Shown here one piece after another: positions 35,508 to 43,161 of a stretch of DNA of 64,000 bases. Every line of letters begins with the position of its first letter. Position 1 is the stretch's first letter. Where the stretch lies: positions 248,001 to 312,000 of the forward strand of contig NZ_JNNU01000008.1 of assembly GCF_000732195.1 (NCBI RefSeq). Direction: 5' to 3'. The DNA comes from Neorhizobium vignae. Lineage in GTDB: Bacteria > Pseudomonadota > Alphaproteobacteria > Rhizobiales > Rhizobiaceae. The notes under the pieces are model-generated. The model saw only the letters and a list, made by a program, of their open reading frames with translations. It had not been told where the DNA came from and did not search any database. Position numbers and translations under genes: made by a program.

Positions 35508-36578
35508 ATGTCCAAGATCTTCCGCTTCATCGCCACCTATGTGGCGCTTGCCATCGGCGCCGCCGGCATTGTCATCGTGCTTTATGCCTGGAACCTGCCG
35601 CCGTTCCACGGCTCGGTCGAAACGACCAACGACGCCTATGTGCGCGGCCAGGTGACCATCCTCAGCCCCCAGCTTGCCGGTTACCTCACCGAAGTGCCGG
35701 TGCAGGATTATCAGCGGGTGAAACAGGGCGATCTGATCGCCAGGATCGACGACCGCATCTACGCCCAGAAGCTGGAACAGGCCAAAGCGGCGCTCGCCAC
35801 AGCAGAAGCTTCCCTCTCCAATTCCGAACAGAGCCGCAAGTCGGCTGAAGCCAAGATCCAGTCCGCCAAGGCCGCCGTGGAAAGCGCCAACGCCGCATTC
35901 GATGCCGCCAGGACCACCTACGACCGCACCCAGAGCCTCTTCGAAAAGAACATCGCCACCCAGAGCGACGCCGAAAAGACCCGCGCCGCCTTCAACCAGG
36001 CCCAGGCCGCCGTCCATCAGGCCGAAGCCGCCGAACTCGTCGCCGAACAGGACCTCAACACGATCGTGGTCAGCCGCAAGTCGCTGGAGGCCAATGTCGA
36101 AAGCGCCGAGGCGGCGGTAAAACTCGCCGAAATCGACCTTGCCAATACCCGCATCACCGCCCCGCAGGACGGCACGCTCGGCGAAGTCGCCGGCCGCATC
36201 GGTCAATATGTCTCGGTCGGCACCCAGATCGGCTCTGTCGTACCTGCCAAAGTCTGGGTGGTCGCCAACTTCAAGGAAACCCAGCTCGGCGGCATGACGG
36301 CCGGCCAGAAAGTGACCTTCACCGTCGATGCCCTGGGGCACGACAAATTCACCGGCCGGATCGAGCGTTTTGCGCCGGCCACTGGCTCGGAATTCTCGGT
36401 CATCAAGGCCGACAACGCTACCGGCAACTTCACCAAGGTTGCCCAGCGCATCCCGGTCCGGATCGCCATCGAGCCGCAACAGAAACTCATCGACAGGCTC
36501 GTCCCTGGCATGTCGGTGGTCGCAAGCGTAGACCTCGCGCAAGGCGGCGCCGCTCTGGCCGAGGCCAAGCTCGACTGA
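35508..36578 (+). CDS. HlyD/EmrA-type periplasmic adaptor
   Basis: A 356-residue membrane-fusion protein: one N-terminal membrane anchor (about 8-30), a lipoyl half-motif (GSVETTNDAYVRGQV), a long alanine-rich coiled-coil hairpin (about 85-210), a second lipoyl half (ITAPQDGTLGEV) and a beta barrel with the EmrA signature ATGSEFSVIKADNATGNFTK. It pairs with the EmrB-like transporter immediately upstream. A terminator follows at 36625. Confidence 0.93.
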   Translation: MSKIFRFIATYVALAIGAAGIVIVLYAWNLPPFHGSVETTNDAYVRGQVTILSPQLAGYLTEVPVQDYQRVKQGDLIARIDDRIYAQKLEQAKAALATAEASLSNSEQSRKSAEAKIQSAKAAVESANAAFDAARTTYDRTQSLFEKNIATQSDAEKTRAAFNQAQAAVHQAEAAELVAEQDLNTIVVSRKSLEANVESAEAAVKLAEIDLANTRITAPQDGTLGEVAGRIGQYVSVGTQIGSVVPAKVWVVANFKETQLGGMTAGQKVTFTVDALGHDKFTGRIERFAPATGSEFSVIKADNATGNFTKVAQRIPVRIAIEPQQKLIDRLVPGMSVVASVDLAQGGAALAEAKLD

Positions 36579-36624
36579 TCGCCGGCAGGTGATCAGGAAC
36601 TCGGCCTTTGACGATCCGACGAAG

Positions 36625-36668
36625 AACGCCCCGCGCCTGTTCAGTATCTTTGGCGTGGGGCGTTTTGT
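36625..36668 (+). terminator. Rho-independent terminator of the MarR-EmrB-EmrA operon
   Basis: Stem AACGCCCCGCGCC (36625-36637) pairs with GGCGTGGGGCGTT (36652-36664) through one G-U wobble, and a short T-rich tract follows. It is 47 bases after the adaptor stop. Confidence 0.85.
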
Positions 36669-36701
36669 GTCTTGGGCGGCGTCGCCCGCGACCCCTGGTT
36701 T

Positions 36702-37499
36702 CTATTCCTGATCTCCGACGCGTGAGCCGATCCATCCGGAGCCGAGAACGTTGGGGACAAAGCGCGCTCTGGAGGAACCCGCCAGCCTGCCACCTGGAAA
36801 ATAGGTCTGAAGCGACAAGCTTTCGTCCCATGGGACGGGTTGTCCCGTGCGGAAGGAAACAAGTTGCGAACGGTGGTCGAATTGGCAGAGATATTGCTGT
36901 CTTGGCTTCTCCGCCTGGCACCTTATCTTGACGACTTTTTTGAGCCGCACCTCCAGTTCCCCCATCTTGCATCTGGCGATCGTAATGGGGTCGAAGTTGT
37001 ATTTGCCTGGTGCGCATCGCATCGCGGCAAACGTCGCGTTGATGGTTTCTGTAAGACCGTGCATGTAAGCCGCAATGTCCTTTGCACCCGGTTCAGAGCT
37101 GTCCTCACTTTGAGCACTGTTTGCGACTTCAACTTCGGTCAATGCGGCCAGCCGCCTTCCCTCCTTCGCAATTACGGTCAGGGGAGAAGAAAATTCGTGC
37201 TGGCCGAGCACACTGAAGATTACGTTCTCGGTGGCAGAGCGAGGATCTGGCTGCTGTCGCGCTTTTTCGAGTGCCGCGCGGAACTCAGCTGCGACACCCG
37301 GATTCGATTCCAGCGCTGTGATCTTTTGCCATAAGGGCGTCAGCAGGTTTTCTTGATCGAGCGTTCCAAAGGCTTGCTCCAGCGAACCTCGGTATTCTTC
37401 AACGGGCGCCAGCATTGCGCGCGCCCTGATCAGGTCATCCAGGGAGGTAGGCAGACTAGCCGCCGATGCCGCGGCTTGCGTCAATGGTGGTCTCAACAC
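36702..37499 (-). CDS. Hypothetical protein
   Basis: An unrecognised protein of about 265 residues, starting at GTG 37499. The N-terminal half is helical and hydrophilic (LPTSLDDLIRARAMLAPVEE), the middle has a short apolar stretch (ENVIFSVLGQHEF), and a cluster of cysteines and histidines lies between 160 and 215. Base composition is AT-richer than the surroundings and there is no recognisable domain. It follows the gene at 37518 closely on the same strand, so the two may form a small acquired unit. Confidence 0.55.
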   Translation of the reverse strand: MLRPPLTQAAASAASLPTSLDDLIRARAMLAPVEEYRGSLEQAFGTLDQENLLTPLWQKITALESNPGVAAEFRAALEKARQQPDPRSATENVIFSVLGQHEFSSPLTVIAKEGRRLAALTEVEVANSAQSEDSSEPGAKDIAAYMHGLTETINATFAAMRCAPGKYNFDPITIARCKMGELEVRLKKVVKIRCQAEKPRQQYLCQFDHRSQLVSFRTGQPVPWDESLSLQTYFPGGRLAGSSRARFVPNVLGSGWIGSRVGDQE

Positions 37500-37517
37500 C
37501 TCGGATACACGTTTTTG

Positions 37518-38273
37518 TCATGCCTGGTAGACCCGGAGTTTAATCTTGTCCGGCCATTCCGACTTCTGGGCCTGCCGAAAAATGAAGAGGGCTCTCCCGA
37601 TGCCCTGGGGAAATTCCCGGGGGCCGGAAGCCAGGTCGGCGAGCAGGGAGTCTGCCTTGACGTTCGCTCGCGCTTCCCGAACCTCCGCCAGCAGCTGATC
37701 TTTTGTCGGTCTGTCGACGCGACTGAAAATGACATCGTGCTCAAGCCTATTCCACCAATGCTGGTTGTCCTCGTGTTTCTCCACGAACTCGCGAATTCTG
37801 CCGCGAACCGCATTGATCCAAGCAGGACCTTTGGCGTCGAACATGCCTTTCGAGAGGGGAGGCGGAGGCGCTTCGATTGGCTCTTGGAGGAATGCCACGA
37901 AGCTTCCAATTCTGCATTGCGTGAGCGTGCCTCGAAGGGACTTGCGGCCTCCCATTTCAACGAGGTCTCCGCGCAGCCCCGAGGCTCGAAAACCGGTAGG
38001 CTGCATGATCCAGGAGCCGGGTTCGAACTCAAACTTGCCTGACGATGTGGCGACACCCGCGACATTGTACTTTGCCAGCTTCCATCCTGAACGGAACTCG
38101 AATACCCCTATCAACTGATCGTTCTTAACCTCGTCGATGGAAAGCACCATCTGCAGACTTTTATCCGCATCGCAGCTTAGGTTCCCCTTCCATCGGCCCT
38201 TCAAGGTATCATTTGCCAAGGCAAAGTTGCTTAAACTGAACGCGAGAAATATTGCGATGAGCCACCTGTTCAT
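37518..38273 (-). CDS. Hypothetical secreted protein
   Basis: A 251-residue protein starting at ATG 38273, selected by GGGAGG six bases upstream. The N-terminus is a signal peptide (MNRWLIAIFLAFSLSNFALA). The mature part begins with a beta-rich stretch (LKGRWKGNLSCDADKSLQMV), then a segment rich in W, R and E. No family is recognised. The frame stays open far upstream of this start, but that part is unlikely to be coding. It lies in a locally AT-richer patch with the gene at 36702. Confidence 0.6.
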   Translation of the reverse strand: MNRWLIAIFLAFSLSNFALANDTLKGRWKGNLSCDADKSLQMVLSIDEVKNDQLIGVFEFRSGWKLAKYNVAGVATSSGKFEFEPGSWIMQPTGFRASGLRGDLVEMGGRKSLRGTLTQCRIGSFVAFLQEPIEAPPPPLSKGMFDAKGPAWINAVRGRIREFVEKHEDNQHWWNRLEHDVIFSRVDRPTKDQLLAEVREARANVKADSLLADLASGPREFPQGIGRALFIFRQAQKSEWPDKIKLRVYQA

Positions 38274-38513
38274 CCTCATCCTCCCGATGCAAGACGACAC
38301 GATACATTTGCAGGCCCGCACGGCGAAGTTAGCCAATCGGCGTAACGGCGGGACAGGAATAGGGCTCCGGAGCGACGGAGATGATGACCGCGCTTTGCCG
38401 CACCACTTGAGTCCCCTCGTCGAAATGCGATCTTCAAACTCGCTTTGACCCCATTCCCCATTTGACGCGCCGCACCAATTGGCTAACATTGCCGGAAACT
38501 CCAGGTATCCCCC

Positions 38514-38843
38514 ATGAGCGTCCGCCCTCCCCAGTCGTTCTATCAGCCCGGCTTCGCCAATACCGGCTTCAACGTTCTCGAATACGAGCTGATGTCCGAG
38601 CGCGCCGCGGCTCTTAGTCGGCAGGGGTTGAAGGTGGAGGAAGCACTCGCTGCGTTGCATGCGTGGAACCCGGATCGCGACAGCGAGGTGCTACGGGAGA
38701 GGTTTCGCAACGATGCTGCGGATGCCGTCTGGGGATTGTTCATTCAGCGCGAAATCTGCGGTCTTCGAAACAACCGCGACATCATCAACCGTTATGCGAT
38801 CCCGAGCGAAGTCCTTTCGAGGGTCGGGGCGGTCCGCAAATGA
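38514..38843 (+). CDS. Small conserved hypothetical protein (possibly DUF6665)
   Basis: A 109-residue, mostly helical protein (LEYELMSERAAALSRQGLKV, then an acidic-basic stretch and GLFIQREICGLRNN). It looks like the small DUF6665-type proteins of Rhizobiales, but I could not confirm this. It lies 78 bases upstream of the amidotransferase-fold hydrolase on the same strand. Confidence 0.6.
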   Translation: MSVRPPQSFYQPGFANTGFNVLEYELMSERAAALSRQGLKVEEALAALHAWNPDRDSEVLRERFRNDAADAVWGLFIQREICGLRNNRDIINRYAIPSEVLSRVGAVRK

Positions 38844-38921
38844 AACTCGGCCCGTTCAATTGAAATTTGAAATTGCCCGCAGGCTTTTCGAATCCTTGCG
38901 GCTGGAAAATGGATTTGAGCA

Positions 38922-39692
38922 ATGACCAGACCCGTGATCGGCGTCATCGGGAACACCCATAACGTCGAGAACCGCTTTTCCGCGCAGCTCGTCGGCGAGC
39001 AGAACCTCCGGGCAATCGCCGAAGTCACCGGCGCCCTGCCGCTGATGTTTGCCGGCAATCCGAAGATCACCGACATCCCGACGCTGCTCGAAACCGTCGA
39101 CGGCATCCTATTGACCGGGGCCAGAGCCAATGTCCACCCGAGCCATTTCAACACCGAGCCGCATGCCCGTCACGAGCCCTATGACCAGAACCGCGATGCC
39201 GTCGCCCTGCCGCTGATCAATGCCTGCGTGGCCGCCGGCATACCGGTATTCGGCATCTGTCGCGGCTTTCAGGAAATGAATGTCGCGGCCGGCGGCTCGC
39301 TGCACCCGGAGATCCGTGAACTGCCCGGACGCATGAACCACCGCATGCCGCGGCTCGAAAACGGCGAGATCCATCCGGACATGACGGTCGTCTTTGCCGA
39401 TCGCCATGACGTCCAGCTCATCCCGGACGGCGTGTTCGCCCGCCTGCTCGGCCGCGAGACGATCCGGGTCAATTCGCTCCATGGCCAGGGAGTAGACGAA
39501 CTGGGGAACCGCATCGTCGTCGAGGGCGTGGCGGAAGACGGCACGATCGAGGCGATCCGGTTCAAGGAAGCGCAAGGGTTTGCCCTTGGCGTGCAATGGC
39601 ACGCCGAATATGATCCGCAGATCAATCCCATCAACCGGGCCCTATTCGAGGCTTTTGGCGAGGCCGTCAGGGCACGCAGGGCCCGCTCTTAG
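38922..39692 (+). CDS. Gamma-glutamyl-gamma-aminobutyrate hydrolase family protein (peptidase C26)
   Basis: A 256-residue class I glutamine amidotransferase-fold hydrolase. Nucleophile C113 is in VFGICRGFQEMN, and the His of the triad is in GVQWHAEYDP. PuuD-type enzymes release GABA from gamma-Glu-GABA in putrescine breakdown. No other puu genes are nearby, so a different gamma-glutamyl substrate is possible. Confidence 0.9.
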   Translation: MTRPVIGVIGNTHNVENRFSAQLVGEQNLRAIAEVTGALPLMFAGNPKITDIPTLLETVDGILLTGARANVHPSHFNTEPHARHEPYDQNRDAVALPLINACVAAGIPVFGICRGFQEMNVAAGGSLHPEIRELPGRMNHRMPRLENGEIHPDMTVVFADRHDVQLIPDGVFARLLGRETIRVNSLHGQGVDELGNRIVVEGVAEDGTIEAIRFKEAQGFALGVQWHAEYDPQINPINRALFEAFGEAVRARRARS

Positions 39693-39974
39693 ACGGAAAC
39701 TCGCTACCTCGCATTACCGCCGTCGAAGAGCTGCGCCAGCCACTCGCAGGAGCGTAGCTGCTTGTTCCGAAGCGCGGTGCTGCTCATCACTTTGATCTTC
39801 AGTGCCACAGTAGTGGACAAGACCGCCGCCGATCCACCACGGCCAAACACGCGGCACAACGGCATCCCGCCCGCATCGACGCGATGTCTCAACCGGGCCG
39901 CATAGCCCGTTCTGCCGTCTTGGCAATTGGGAAGGCCAGGGATAGCCTCCATCCCGGAAGCCTGGGAGGGCGTC

Positions 39975-40781
39975 ATGACGTCGAGTTTCAATGTCCGCAA
40001 CGCGGCCGGTTATGAGCAACTCATGGGGCGCTGGAGCCAAAGGCTGGCACCCCAGCTGATCGATTTCGCCGGTCTTCAAGATGGGGAAAAGGTTCTCGAC
40101 GTCGGCTGCGGCACGGGAAGCCTGACATTCGCACTGCCGAAGGCGGCCAATCTTTCCGAGATCGCGGCGATCGACTATTCGCCCGTCTTCGTCGAAGAGG
40201 CGATCCGTCGCAACACCGATCCGAGGATCAGGATCAGCCAGGCGGATGCCTGCGCGCTGCCGTTCGAGAACGGATATTTCGACCGGGCGATGGCTCTTCT
40301 CGTCCTGCATTTCGTGCCGGAAGCGGACAAGGCCGTCGCCGAAATGCGGCGCGTGGTGCGGCCGGGCGGGGTGGTGGCTGCAACCGTCTGGGATCATCTC
40401 GGCGGCATGCCCGCCATGCGGATGATGTGGGACACGGTTTCGATGCTGGACGACAATGCCCGGCAGATGCGAAGCCACCATTTCTTCCAGCCGATGATGC
40501 AGCCGGGCGAGATGAAGGACAGCTTCCTCCGAAGAGGTCTCGTCGACGTGGCGGAAGTCTCGCTGATGATCCGGATGGATTTTCAGTCCTTCGACGACTA
40601 CTGGGCGCCGATCGCCGCCGGCGAAGGACCGCTCGGCAAATACGTAGCCTCGCTCGAACCGGCGCTTCGGGCGAAAACCGACGCCGCGGTCAGGGCCGCC
40701 TACGAAGCGGGCAGGCAGGATGGTCCGCGTTCGTTCGTCTCCGTCGCCTGGGCCTGCCGGGGTGTGGTTCCCTCCGCCTGA
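39975..40781 (+). CDS. Class I SAM-dependent methyltransferase
   Basis: A 268-residue methyltransferase. Motif I is VLDVGCGTGSL, followed by an acidic IDYSPVF and the motif LPFENGYFDRAMALLVLHF typical of UbiE/COQ5-like enzymes. The ATG at 39975 follows GGGAGGG; the frame is also open to 39927. The substrate is unknown. The 240 bases before it carry no gene. Confidence 0.88.
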   Translation: MTSSFNVRNAAGYEQLMGRWSQRLAPQLIDFAGLQDGEKVLDVGCGTGSLTFALPKAANLSEIAAIDYSPVFVEEAIRRNTDPRIRISQADACALPFENGYFDRAMALLVLHFVPEADKAVAEMRRVVRPGGVVAATVWDHLGGMPAMRMMWDTVSMLDDNARQMRSHHFFQPMMQPGEMKDSFLRRGLVDVAEVSLMIRMDFQSFDDYWAPIAAGEGPLGKYVASLEPALRAKTDAAVRAAYEAGRQDGPRSFVSVAWACRGVVPSA

Positions 40782-40802
40782 TCGCCTGACGCTGAAAGCA
40801 CA

Positions 40803-40831
40803 ATACTCCCGGCGCTCCGCCGGGAGAGTAT
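40803..40831. terminator. Strong hairpin between convergent genes
   Basis: ATACTCCCGGCG-CTC-CGCCGGGAGAGTAT forms a stem with one bulge between the methyltransferase (ends 40781) and the minus-strand small gene (ends 40857). No long T run follows on either strand, so efficient termination is unproven. Confidence 0.4.
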
Positions 40832-40856
40832 CTCTTCACCCGATCCGGTGGACCGA

Positions 40857-41084
40857 TCAGTGCGCCGTGTTCGCCTGCCCACCCTTCTTCTTCGCATCGT
40901 GGGTATGGTGGCTGTCGCGTTCGCCGCCACCACCCGAGATCCGGCTCTTGGAGCGCTGGTCGTCGTCGGCCGGTGGCTTCTTCACCTCGAGCGGCACACC
41001 CTTTTTCGCATCGGGGGCGTTTTCATGTGAGGCGCCCGGCCCACCCTGGCGGATGCTTGCGGGCGTCTTGGTCGATGTCGACAT
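40857..41084 (-). CDS. Small hydrophilic hypothetical protein
   Basis: A 75-residue protein with no hydrophobic segment. It starts MSTSTKTPASIRQGG and has a Lys/Asp/Gly/His-rich tail (ADDDQRSKSRISGGGGERD). GGGAG is 6 bases before the ATG at 41084. It follows another very small gene on the same strand with an 11-base gap. The low complexity suggests a disordered, stress-type protein; no family is recognised. Confidence 0.55.
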   Translation of the reverse strand: MSTSTKTPASIRQGGPGASHENAPDAKKGVPLEVKKPPADDDQRSKSRISGGGGERDSHHTHDAKKKGGQANTAH

Positions 41085-41094
41085 CATGAACTCC

Positions 41095-41277
41095 CTATCG
41101 GTCCTGCTGATAACCCTGATGGGTCGTGTTGACCTTGGTATTGCCTTGCTGGCCCTGCTTGCCGGGATCATTGGTCGCCTGGAGCTTGCCGGGTTTGATA
41201 CCGGACGCATGGGCCTGTTCGCCGGAGCCCTTGCGGCTCAGGTTTTCCGGGGGCGTCGGGGGAAGTTTGCTGCTCAC
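41095..41277 (-). CDS. Small hydrophilic hypothetical protein
   Basis: A 60-residue protein from a GTG at 41277 (GGAG seven bases upstream). It is rich in Q, N, K, G and T (GKQGQQGNTKVNTTHQGYQQ) and has no hydrophobic core. It is likely disordered. It is the first of two tiny tandem genes upstream of and divergent from the GH13 glucosidase. Confidence 0.55.
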   Translation of the reverse strand: MSSKLPPTPPENLSRKGSGEQAHASGIKPGKLQATNDPGKQGQQGNTKVNTTHQGYQQDR

Positions 41278-41423
41278 GAAGGGTCTCCTTTTCTTGCGGT
41301 TTCCCACTGGTCTAACCCGCAGCGAGCCACGATGTTCCATCCGACGAGTTGTTGCCGCTGGCGTGAGGAACCGCAGCCCGCGCTCTCGCGTTCGAACAGG
41401 TTAAAGAGGCAGGGAGGGCATCG

Positions 41424-43118
41424 ATGAACGACTTTCAGGATCAGCTTGCGGCCGCGATCAAGGAGGCTGCATTGCCGATAGAACGCAAATGGTGGCACAC
41501 CGCCACCGTCTATCAGGTCTATCCGCGCAGTTTCTGCGATCTCAACGGCGACGGCGTCGGCGATATTCCCGGCATCACCTCCAAGCTCGACTATCTGAAA
41601 TCCCTCGGTATCGAGGTGATCTGGCTGTCGCCGATCTACAAATCGCCAATGGACGACAACGGCTACGACATTTCCGATTACCAGGACATCGCCCCGGAAT
41701 TCGGAACGCTTGCCGATTTCGACAGGCTGGTATCGGAGGCGCGCAACCTGGGCATCGGCATCGTCCTCGATCTCGTCGTCAACCACACCTCGGACGAGCA
41801 TCCGTGGTTCCTCGAGAGCCGCAAAGGCCCTGGCAACCCGTTCCGCGATTTCTACATCTGGCGCAAGCCGGCCGCTGACGGCGGGCCGCCGAACAGCCTG
41901 AGGTCCTCCTTCGGGGGGCCGGGCTGGACGCTCGATCCGCTGAGCGGCGAATATTACCTGCACCTGTTCTCGACCCGCCAGCCGGATCTCAACTGGGAAA
42001 ACCCGGCGGTCCGGGACGAGATCTACAAGATGATGAACTGGTGGCTGGAGCGGGGGATTGCCGGTTTCCGCATGGATGTCATCGACTATATCGGCAAGCA
42101 GGCAGATCGGGAAATCGTCCACGACGGTCCGCACCTGCACGAATACCTTCAGGAAATGAACCGCAAGACATTCGGCAATCGCGATATTCTGACCGTCGGC
42201 GAGACGTGGAGCGCGACGCCCGGTTCCGCTCTCCTCTATTCCGGCCGCAACCGCCACGAACTGTCGATGGTCTTCCAGTTCGAGCATGTGACCCAGCAAT
42301 GGGATGAGATATTCGGCAAATGGCGCTCGAAACCGTTCGACCTGGTGAAACTGAAATCGGTGCTCGGCAAGTGGCAATACGCGCTGTCGGACGACGGCTG
42401 GAATTCGCTCTTCTGGGGAAATCATGACCTGCCGCGCGCCGTTTCCAAATATGGAGATGCGACCGGCCATCCGGTGGAATCGGCCAAGATGCTGGCGACC
42501 GTGCTGCACCTGATGAAGGGTACGCCCTTCATCTATCAGGGCGAGGAGATCGGCATGACCAACGTGCCGTTCACGACGATCGAGCAGTATCGCGACATCG
42601 AGACGCTCAACATGCACCGGCTGCATATCGAGGCCGGCCTGTCGCCGGAGGAATTCATCAGGGGCGCCAACGAAAACGCCCGCGACAACGCCCGCACCCC
42701 GATGCAATGGAGCGCCGCGCCCTATGGCGGCTTCTCGACAGGCATGCCGTGGATCGAGGTCAATCCCAATTATCCGACGATCAATGCCGAACGTGAAATG
42801 ACCGACGAAAAGTCGATCTGGAACCATTATCGCAAGCTGATCGCGCTCAGGAAACGCCACCCGGTGATCGTCTATGGGATTTATCAGAGCTGGCTCGACA
42901 GCCATCCGGACGTCTTCGTCTACTCGCGAACGCTCGACGGGGAACGTTTGGTGGTGGCGGCCAATTTCACGGCCCGCGACGTGCCAGTCGAGCTGCCGGG
43001 CGAATTGAGGGTGTCCGGCGAGTGCCTGATCTCGAACTATGAATCGGTCGACCGGCTGGGTGAGAACCTAGCGCTGAAGCCATACGAGGCTTTCGCGGTT
43101 TTTGCGCAGACGCTTTGA
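41424..43118 (+). CDS. GH13 alpha-glucosidase (oligo-1,6-glucosidase type)
   Basis: A 564-residue GH13 enzyme releasing glucose from alpha-glucosides. The catalytic nucleophile is D218 (GFRMDVID), acid/base E260 (TVGETWS) and stabiliser D335 (WGNHDLPR). The calcium loop NGDGVGD is at 41-47, and QPDLNWEN is the family II motif. Val after D218 is the residue linked to alpha-1,6 preference in this subfamily. GGGAGGG five bases before the ATG sets the start. There is no signal peptide, so it acts in the cytosol on imported sugar. Confidence 0.93.
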   Translation: MNDFQDQLAAAIKEAALPIERKWWHTATVYQVYPRSFCDLNGDGVGDIPGITSKLDYLKSLGIEVIWLSPIYKSPMDDNGYDISDYQDIAPEFGTLADFDRLVSEARNLGIGIVLDLVVNHTSDEHPWFLESRKGPGNPFRDFYIWRKPAADGGPPNSLRSSFGGPGWTLDPLSGEYYLHLFSTRQPDLNWENPAVRDEIYKMMNWWLERGIAGFRMDVIDYIGKQADREIVHDGPHLHEYLQEMNRKTFGNRDILTVGETWSATPGSALLYSGRNRHELSMVFQFEHVTQQWDEIFGKWRSKPFDLVKLKSVLGKWQYALSDDGWNSLFWGNHDLPRAVSKYGDATGHPVESAKMLATVLHLMKGTPFIYQGEEIGMTNVPFTTIEQYRDIETLNMHRLHIEAGLSPEEFIRGANENARDNARTPMQWSAAPYGGFSTGMPWIEVNPNYPTINAEREMTDEKSIWNHYRKLIALRKRHPVIVYGIYQSWLDSHPDVFVYSRTLDGERLVVAANFTARDVPVELPGELRVSGECLISNYESVDRLGENLALKPYEAFAVFAQTL

Positions 43119-43161
43119 AAAGGTGCGTCCCCTTCAGAGCTGTCCCTCATCCGGCTGCCAG

